A DNA stretch of 64,000 nt, taken from Nocardia sp. NBC_00565 (GTDB lineage: Bacteria > Actinomycetota > Actinomycetes > Mycobacteriales > Mycobacteriaceae). The notes beneath the pieces were generated by a model that saw only the letters and a list, made by a program, of their open reading frames with translations, searched no databases and had not been told where the DNA came from. Location of the stretch: the NCBI RefSeq assembly GCF_036345915.1, contig NZ_CP107785.1, positions 3,658,001 to 3,722,000 of the forward strand, given 5' to 3'. This document shows positions 60,139 through 64,000 of this stretch, piece by piece. Position numbers and translations under genes: made by a program. How positions within the stretch are numbered: the stretch's first letter is position 1; every line of letters begins with the position of its first letter.

Positions 60139-61458
60139 AATCCGATAACCCGTCGCGCAAGCTATGGCCCATCGAGTCCTGACGTGGGGACCCGGGGCGC
60201 GAACACGCGCAGCAAAATCGTGGATGTGTCACTCGAGTTGTTCGGCGAGGTCGGATTCTTCAACACCTCGGTCGATACCATCGCGAAGGGTGCGGGAATC
60301 TCTCGCGCCACCTTGTACCAGTACTTTCCCGGCAAGGACGCGATCTTTCTCGAACTACTCGAGGAGTGCGGCCGCGCCCTCTTCCGCGTCGCGCGTCGGA
60401 TCGGGCCGCTGGGTCCCACAGACGTGGGGTTCGACAACCTGAACTGGTGGCTCGGCGAATGGAGCTGGGTTTTCGAGAAGTACTCCACCATGTTCGTGCA
60501 GTGGACGGGGGTCGCGTCCTCGGACACCGCGGTACGTCCGGAGATCAACCGATTCGTCGGCGGATACAACCACCGAATCGCCGATCGTCTGGTGTCCTCC
60601 GGACTGGTCGGCATGGACGCCGACGCCGCTGCCGCGACGATGACAGCGGTCGTGCACAGGATGAACCTGTTCATTCACACCGACCGCGCTTACGGCCGCG
60701 ACACACAGCCGGTCGTCGACTCAGTGTCGGTCTTCCTGCAGCTCATGCTGTTCCCCGATACGCCCGACTCGGTGCTGAGCGGATTGGGGCTCAGCGCTGT
60801 GGGGCACGAATCCATAGATGTCCCTCCGATGCCCGAGGTAGCGGGACTCACCACGCAAGATCGCACCGCCGGATTGAGCAAGCGCGCGATCAGAACGGTG
60901 CAGTCGCTGATGGATGCGGGTGCCGTCCAGTTTCGTGAGCGGGGCTACCACCGCACGAGCGTCGACGACATCATCGAACAGGCAGGCCTCGCCCGCGGCA
61001 CGTTCTACAAGTACTTCAGCGAGAAGCAGGACCTCCTGGTCGCGCTGAGTACCGAAGCCATCGCATCGACAGTCGATTTCGCCGATCGGATCGTGCGGAT
61101 CGACCCGATGGCATCGGACGACACCGAATTCCGTCAGTGGCTCGACGAATACCTCCACTTCTCGCTGCGCTTTGCCGGGACCATCGACGCCTGGACCGAG
61201 CACAGCACCGACAGCGACATCGTGCAGCGTCTGGGGTCGTTCGGGCAGGCGAAGATGGACAGCTCGTTACTGCGAGCCGTCAGATCTCGTAAGCGCGACT
61301 ACCCGTTCGATCCGGTGATGGCGGCACTGATCTTCCGGGCCGTCATCGCTCGCGTGCCACAGGCGACTCAGGAACTCCCCACGCCCCTCTCGCGCGACGA
61401 AGTTCTCGATCTCCTGATCGCGTGCGTGCGACGGGGCTTCTTCACCAGAGCGAGCTGA
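60130..61458 (+). CDS. Tandem-domain TetR regulator (Mce3R-like)
   Basis: A 442-residue protein containing two TetR repeats. The first DNA-binding domain has TSVDTIAKGAGISRATLYQY and FPGKDAIFLELLEECG. The second, after about residue 250, has TSVDDIIEQAGLARGTFYKY and FSEKQDLLVALSTE. Each is followed by its own helical ligand domain. The size and layout match Mce3R of Mycobacterium tuberculosis, which represses lipid-transport and catabolic genes. The ATG at 60130 is chosen because the earlier open frame runs through the MaoC gene. It is the best candidate to bind the window-wide motif. Confidence 0.93.
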   Translation: MSDNPITRRASYGPSSPDVGTRGANTRSKIVDVSLELFGEVGFFNTSVDTIAKGAGISRATLYQYFPGKDAIFLELLEECGRALFRVARRIGPLGPTDVGFDNLNWWLGEWSWVFEKYSTMFVQWTGVASSDTAVRPEINRFVGGYNHRIADRLVSSGLVGMDADAAAATMTAVVHRMNLFIHTDRAYGRDTQPVVDSVSVFLQLMLFPDTPDSVLSGLGLSAVGHESIDVPPMPEVAGLTTQDRTAGLSKRAIRTVQSLMDAGAVQFRERGYHRTSVDDIIEQAGLARGTFYKYFSEKQDLLVALSTEAIASTVDFADRIVRIDPMASDDTEFRQWLDEYLHFSLRFAGTIDAWTEHSTDSDIVQRLGSFGQAKMDSSLLRAVRSRKRDYPFDPVMAALIFRAVIARVPQATQELPTPLSRDEVLDLLIACVRRGFFTRAS

Positions 61459-61471
61459 TTTCAGCCGAATC

Positions 61472-61550
61472 TGACAGTTCGTGTCGTATTGGAATGCGCT
61501 GGTGCACCTATACGAAGGCAAGTTCTTGAATATTTCTGACGTTTGTGTCA
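61472..61550. promoter_or_regulatory. Double operator before the SDR at 61633
   Basis: TGACAGTTCGTGTCG at 61472-61486 and TGACGTTTGTGTCA at 61537-61550, both preceded by CT or TTC as in the other copies. They lie in the 174-bp gap between the tandem TetR gene and the SDR gene, so the SDR has its own regulated promoter. Confidence 0.6.
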
Positions 61551-61632
61551 TTTTGACAGGAAGGGCCGGTGCTCGCCGTCTCGACCACGAGCGCCCCCTT
61601 CACGACACTCGCGCCAGGAGAGGATCCATCAC

Positions 61633-62403
61633 ATGGACATCAGCACAGCGTCCGCGCTCGTCACGGGGGGCGCAGGTGGCCTCGGCGAGGCGACCGTCCG
61701 TCAACTCGTGGCCAAGGGCACCGCGGTCGTCATCGCCGATCTCAACGACGAGAAGGGGAAGGCACTCCAGGCCGAACTCGGCGGGAAGGTCAGCTACGTC
61801 AGCACCGATGTGATGGATGAGACCAGCGTCAACGCCGCGCTGGCAGTCGCGAACGACCTCGCTCCCTTACGGATCGTGGTCAATGCGCACGGCGGCGGCG
61901 CCGGAGCGTCGCGGGTGGTCGGCAAGGACGGCGAACCCGCGTCGTTCGAGCAATTCCAGTGGTACATCAACCTGTTCCTCAACGGCACATTCAACGTGCT
62001 GCGACTCGGCGCCGCCAGCATGGCCCGGAACGAGCCCGCCGGCGACAGCGGCCGCGGCGTCATCGTCAACACCGCCAGCATCGCCGCCTTCGAAGGCCAG
62101 ATCGGTCAGACCGCGTACTCGGCCGCCAAGGGCGGAGTCGTCGGCCTCACCCTGCCCGCCGCACGCGATCTGACCAAGCTCGGCATCCGCGTCATGGCCA
62201 TCGCGCCGGGGACATTCTTCACCCCTGCTTTCCGGATGGAACGCGAGGAGGCCGAGAAGTTCTGGGGGTCGAATGTTCCGTTCCCCAACCGCATGGGCAG
62301 CCCGTCCGAATACGCCGCACTGGTGCAGCACATCGCCGAGAACGACTACCTCAACGGTGAGGTGATCCGGATCGACGGCGCGCTGCGGTTCTCGCCCAAG
62401 TAG
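61633..62403 (+). CDS. HSD10-like short-chain dehydrogenase
   Basis: A 256-residue SDR: ASALVTGGAGGLGEATVRQL, VIADLNDEKGKAL, NAHGGGAGASRVVGKDG, Ser in IVNTASIAAFEGQIG, Tyr-x3-Lys in TAYSAAKGGVVGLT and MAIAPGTFFTPAF. The pattern AFEGQIGQTAYSAAKGG is that of 3-hydroxyacyl-CoA dehydrogenase type 2 (HSD17B10-like), so oxidation of a 3-hydroxyacyl-CoA or hydroxysteroid-like substrate is likely. The ATG at 61633 has GGAGAGGA upstream. It ends at a very strong terminator. Confidence 0.93.
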   Translation: MDISTASALVTGGAGGLGEATVRQLVAKGTAVVIADLNDEKGKALQAELGGKVSYVSTDVMDETSVNAALAVANDLAPLRIVVNAHGGGAGASRVVGKDGEPASFEQFQWYINLFLNGTFNVLRLGAASMARNEPAGDSGRGVIVNTASIAAFEGQIGQTAYSAAKGGVVGLTLPAARDLTKLGIRVMAIAPGTFFTPAFRMEREEAEKFWGSNVPFPNRMGSPSEYAALVQHIAENDYLNGEVIRIDGALRFSPK

Positions 62404-62427
62404 ATCTCGCCGAGGGCCGCATCACGC

Positions 62428-62475
62428 ACAACGGTCCGGTTCGCTCGGAGGATTCCGAGCGAACCGGACCGTTGT
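62428..62475. terminator. Bidirectional terminator with a 22-bp perfect stem
   Basis: ACAACGGTCCGGTTCGCTCG-GA pairs perfectly with its complement at 62454-62475 around the loop GGAT. It lies between the convergent SDR and CoA-transferase genes. Confidence 0.88.
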
Positions 62476-62513
62476 CGTTACTGGATACCAACGTCAGAAT
62501 CAAGGCATTTCAC

Positions 62514-63698
62514 TCAGATCACCGAAGCATCGCGAAGCCGTGCGATCTCCTCTTCGGACCGGCCCAGACCGGCAAGAATCGACCGGGTGTGTTCTCCGAG
62601 TCCGGGAACCGGGCCCATCCGAGCCTCCAGACCGCCGAGTGATGCGGGTGGCAGGAGCGCCGCGATGGAGCCGCCGGGTGTGTCCACGTGGCGCCATCTG
62701 TCGCGCTCTGCCAACACCGGGTGATCCCACAGTTGATGCATGGTGTTCATCCGAGCGTTGGCGATCGACGCCTCGTCCAGGTTCGCCGCCAATTCGTCTG
62801 CGGTGAAACGCTGCACGGCTACGGCGATGATGGATTCGAGTTCGTCTCTGTTGACCACTCGCGCCGGGTTCGTCGCGAACCGCGGGTCCTCGATCAGTTC
62901 CGGTTGTCGCAGAACGTCGGTGCACAGCCGACCCCATTCTCGTTGGTTCTGGATCGCCAGCAGGACCGAACCACCGTCGCCTGCGACGACCGGGCCGTAC
63001 GGCGCGATCGTGGCATGGCGAGCACCCGTGCGCCGCGGGCTCGCTCCGCCGTACTGCGTGTAGTACGCCGGCGAACCCATCCATTCGGTGAGTGCCTCGA
63101 AGAGGGACACCGACACCGGCCTGGCCTTGCCGGTGGTCGCCCGAACGTACAGCGCGGTCATGACACCTGCGAACGCGAAGCTCCCGGCGGCGATGTCGGC
63201 AACCGAGATACCGGCTTTGGCAACATCTTCCGGGGAACCTGTCACCGAAAGCAGACCGGCCTCGGCTTGCACCAGCAGGTCGTAGGCCTTTCGGTTTCGC
63301 CACGGCCCGTCGGCGCCGTATCCGGAAATGTCGCACACGATCAGCGACGGGTGGCTCTGTGCCAGAGCGTCTGGCCCGAGTTCCATTCTCGCCGCAGCAC
63401 CCGGGCCCAGATTTTGGACGAATACGTCGGCCCTGTCGAGCAACTCGCGCAACAGCTGCCGCCCTTCGGGCGCCTCGAGGTCGAGGGTGATCGATTCCTT
63501 GGATCGATTGAGCCACACGAAGTAGCTCGACTGGCCGTGCACGGTCGCGTCGTAGCCGCGGGCGAAATCTCCGGCGTCCGGACGCTCCACTTTGATCACG
63601 CGCGCACCGAGGTCCGCGAGTTGTCGGGTGGCGTACGGCGCGGCGACCGCCTGCTCGAGGCTCACGACGGTGATGCCGTCGAGTGGTAATTCGGTCAT
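62514..63698 (-). CDS. CaiB/BaiF family type III CoA-transferase
   Basis: A 394-residue family III CoA-transferase: GITVVSLEQAVAAPYATRQL, DLGARVIKVERPDAGDFARG, SYFVWLNRSKESITLDLEAP, FVQNLGPGAAARMELGPDAL, catalytic Asp in RKAYDLLVQAEAGLLSVTG and GLGEHTRSILAGLGRSEEEI. The ATG at 63698 gives the classical start MTELPLDGITVVSLEQ. It is the second CoA-transferase in the window and may activate a different intermediate, or use succinyl-CoA as donor. A motif copy lies 87 bp upstream. Confidence 0.94.
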   Translation of the reverse strand: MTELPLDGITVVSLEQAVAAPYATRQLADLGARVIKVERPDAGDFARGYDATVHGQSSYFVWLNRSKESITLDLEAPEGRQLLRELLDRADVFVQNLGPGAAARMELGPDALAQSHPSLIVCDISGYGADGPWRNRKAYDLLVQAEAGLLSVTGSPEDVAKAGISVADIAAGSFAFAGVMTALYVRATTGKARPVSVSLFEALTEWMGSPAYYTQYGGASPRRTGARHATIAPYGPVVAGDGGSVLLAIQNQREWGRLCTDVLRQPELIEDPRFATNPARVVNRDELESIIAVAVQRFTADELAANLDEASIANARMNTMHQLWDHPVLAERDRWRHVDTPGGSIAALLPPASLGGLEARMGPVPGLGEHTRSILAGLGRSEEEIARLRDASVI

Positions 63699-64000
63699 GG
63701 TTCCGCCCTCTGATTCCGATCGGTGCATCAGCGGGTGAGGGGATCGCGGGGAAGTCCGAGCAGGACGCCGGTCATCGAAGTTTGTGACCTTATGTGTCAG
63801 ATATGGGCTATCCAATCCGGATGGTATCCGACAGGCAAATCCGTGGAACAGTCATGCGACGATGCGGGTCACGATCTCTCTGAGCAGTTCAGCGACCATG
63901 TTCCGAGACAAGTCACCGGTCGATCGCTCGATCATCGCCCGATTGTGGACAAGATGTCAGAAGATGACCTATCGTGCTGGGAGCAGTGAAGCACGACACA
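63699..64000. other. Upstream region of the CoA-transferase to the window edge
   Basis: No convincing gene. An open plus-strand frame from 63723 has no coding character. Besides the operator at 63785, GGACAAGATGTCAGAAGATG at 63948-63967 resembles further motif arms. A gene may begin at the very edge (GTGAAGCAC near 63987), but too little is visible to say. Confidence 0.4.
63785..63799. promoter_or_regulatory. Operator-like motif TGACCTTATGTGTCA
   Basis: On the minus strand it reads ATCTGACACATAAGGTCAC. It lies 87 bp before the CoA-transferase start and matches the spacer-plus-one form also seen at 57971. Confidence 0.5.

Noticed and set aside
63723..63989. 88-codon plus-strand frame at the right edge
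   Set aside because: It runs through the promoter and operator of the CoA-transferase, with no domain and no ribosome binding site.
1..64000. Transposase, integrase or CRISPR array
   Set aside because: No such protein and no spaced repeat array was found in either strand; the only repeats are two-unit 18-bp tandems and the SDR duplication.

Overview
The window is high-GC actinobacterial DNA, most like Rhodococcus, Nocardia or a relative in the Mycobacteriales. Supporting signs are F420-type luciferase-like oxidoreductases, mycofactocin-type dehydrogenases, DUF35 proteins paired with thiolase-fold proteins, a tandem-domain TetR regulator of the Mce3R type, many acyl-CoA dehydrogenases, frequent GTG/TTG starts and ATGA/GTGA gene overlaps. 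It is an accessory catabolic island: nearly every gene belongs to CoA-dependent degradation of a carboxylated, probably alicyclic or aromatic, compound. No rRNA, tRNA, IS element, phage gene or CRISPR array was recognised.

Left block (1-13830, minus strand). One nearly gapless run of about 14 genes. In transcription order: a 94-aa protein, a thiolase-fold/DUF35 pair, a two-subunit Rieske ring-hydroxylating dioxygenase, an acyl-CoA ligase, a ligase/enoyl-CoA hydratase fusion, an aldehyde dehydrogenase, a thiolase, a hydrolase stump, a flavin-reductase-like protein, an acyl-CoA dehydrogenase, an F420-type oxidoreductase and the start of a probable thioesterase. A 280-bp divergent region separates it from a plus-strand run (14111-22701): meta-cleavage hydrolase, hydratase and HpcH aldolase, two acyl-CoA dehydrogenases, a thiolase-fold protein, a truncated ligase, a tyrosine-phosphatase-like protein, a ferredoxin and a mycofactocin-type SDR, ended by a hairpin. 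No extradiol dioxygenase or dioxygenase reductase is present, so the ring pathway is incomplete here.

Middle (22.7-37.3 kb). A mix of intact genes (two enoyl-CoA hydratases, DUF35, several SDRs, a TetR, an isochorismatase-fold protein, hydrolases, a ligase, a cupin) and gene stumps: ALDH, GntR, SDR, P450, acyl-CoA dehydrogenase, hydrolase and a decayed SDR duplicate. Their clean edges point to repeated deletions.

Right part. 37.3-42.9 kb holds a kinase/acyl-CoA dehydrogenase/SDR operon resembling a split ACAD10/11, a quinone oxidoreductase and an amidohydrolase. 43.2-51.9 kb is an operon joining a DUF35/thiolase-fold pair to a complete Dpp-type ABC importer with two paralogous lipoprotein binding proteins. 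52.5-63.7 kb carries two type III CoA-transferases, an NDMA/mycofactocin-type alcohol dehydrogenase, an aldehyde dehydrogenase, a second F420-type enzyme, a kinase/hotdog fusion, a MaoC hydratase, the tandem TetR and an SDR.

The most unifying signal is a recurring operator-like motif, TCTGACA-n4-TGTCA and variants, at more than a dozen promoters between 16.6 and 63.8 kb. One copy overlaps the start codon of the tandem TetR gene. This suggests one regulon for a scattered pathway: import, CoA activation, dehydrogenation, hydration, redox steps with F420/mycofactocin/NAD, thiolytic or retro-aldol cleavage, and possibly ring opening. The substrate cannot be named from sequence alone.
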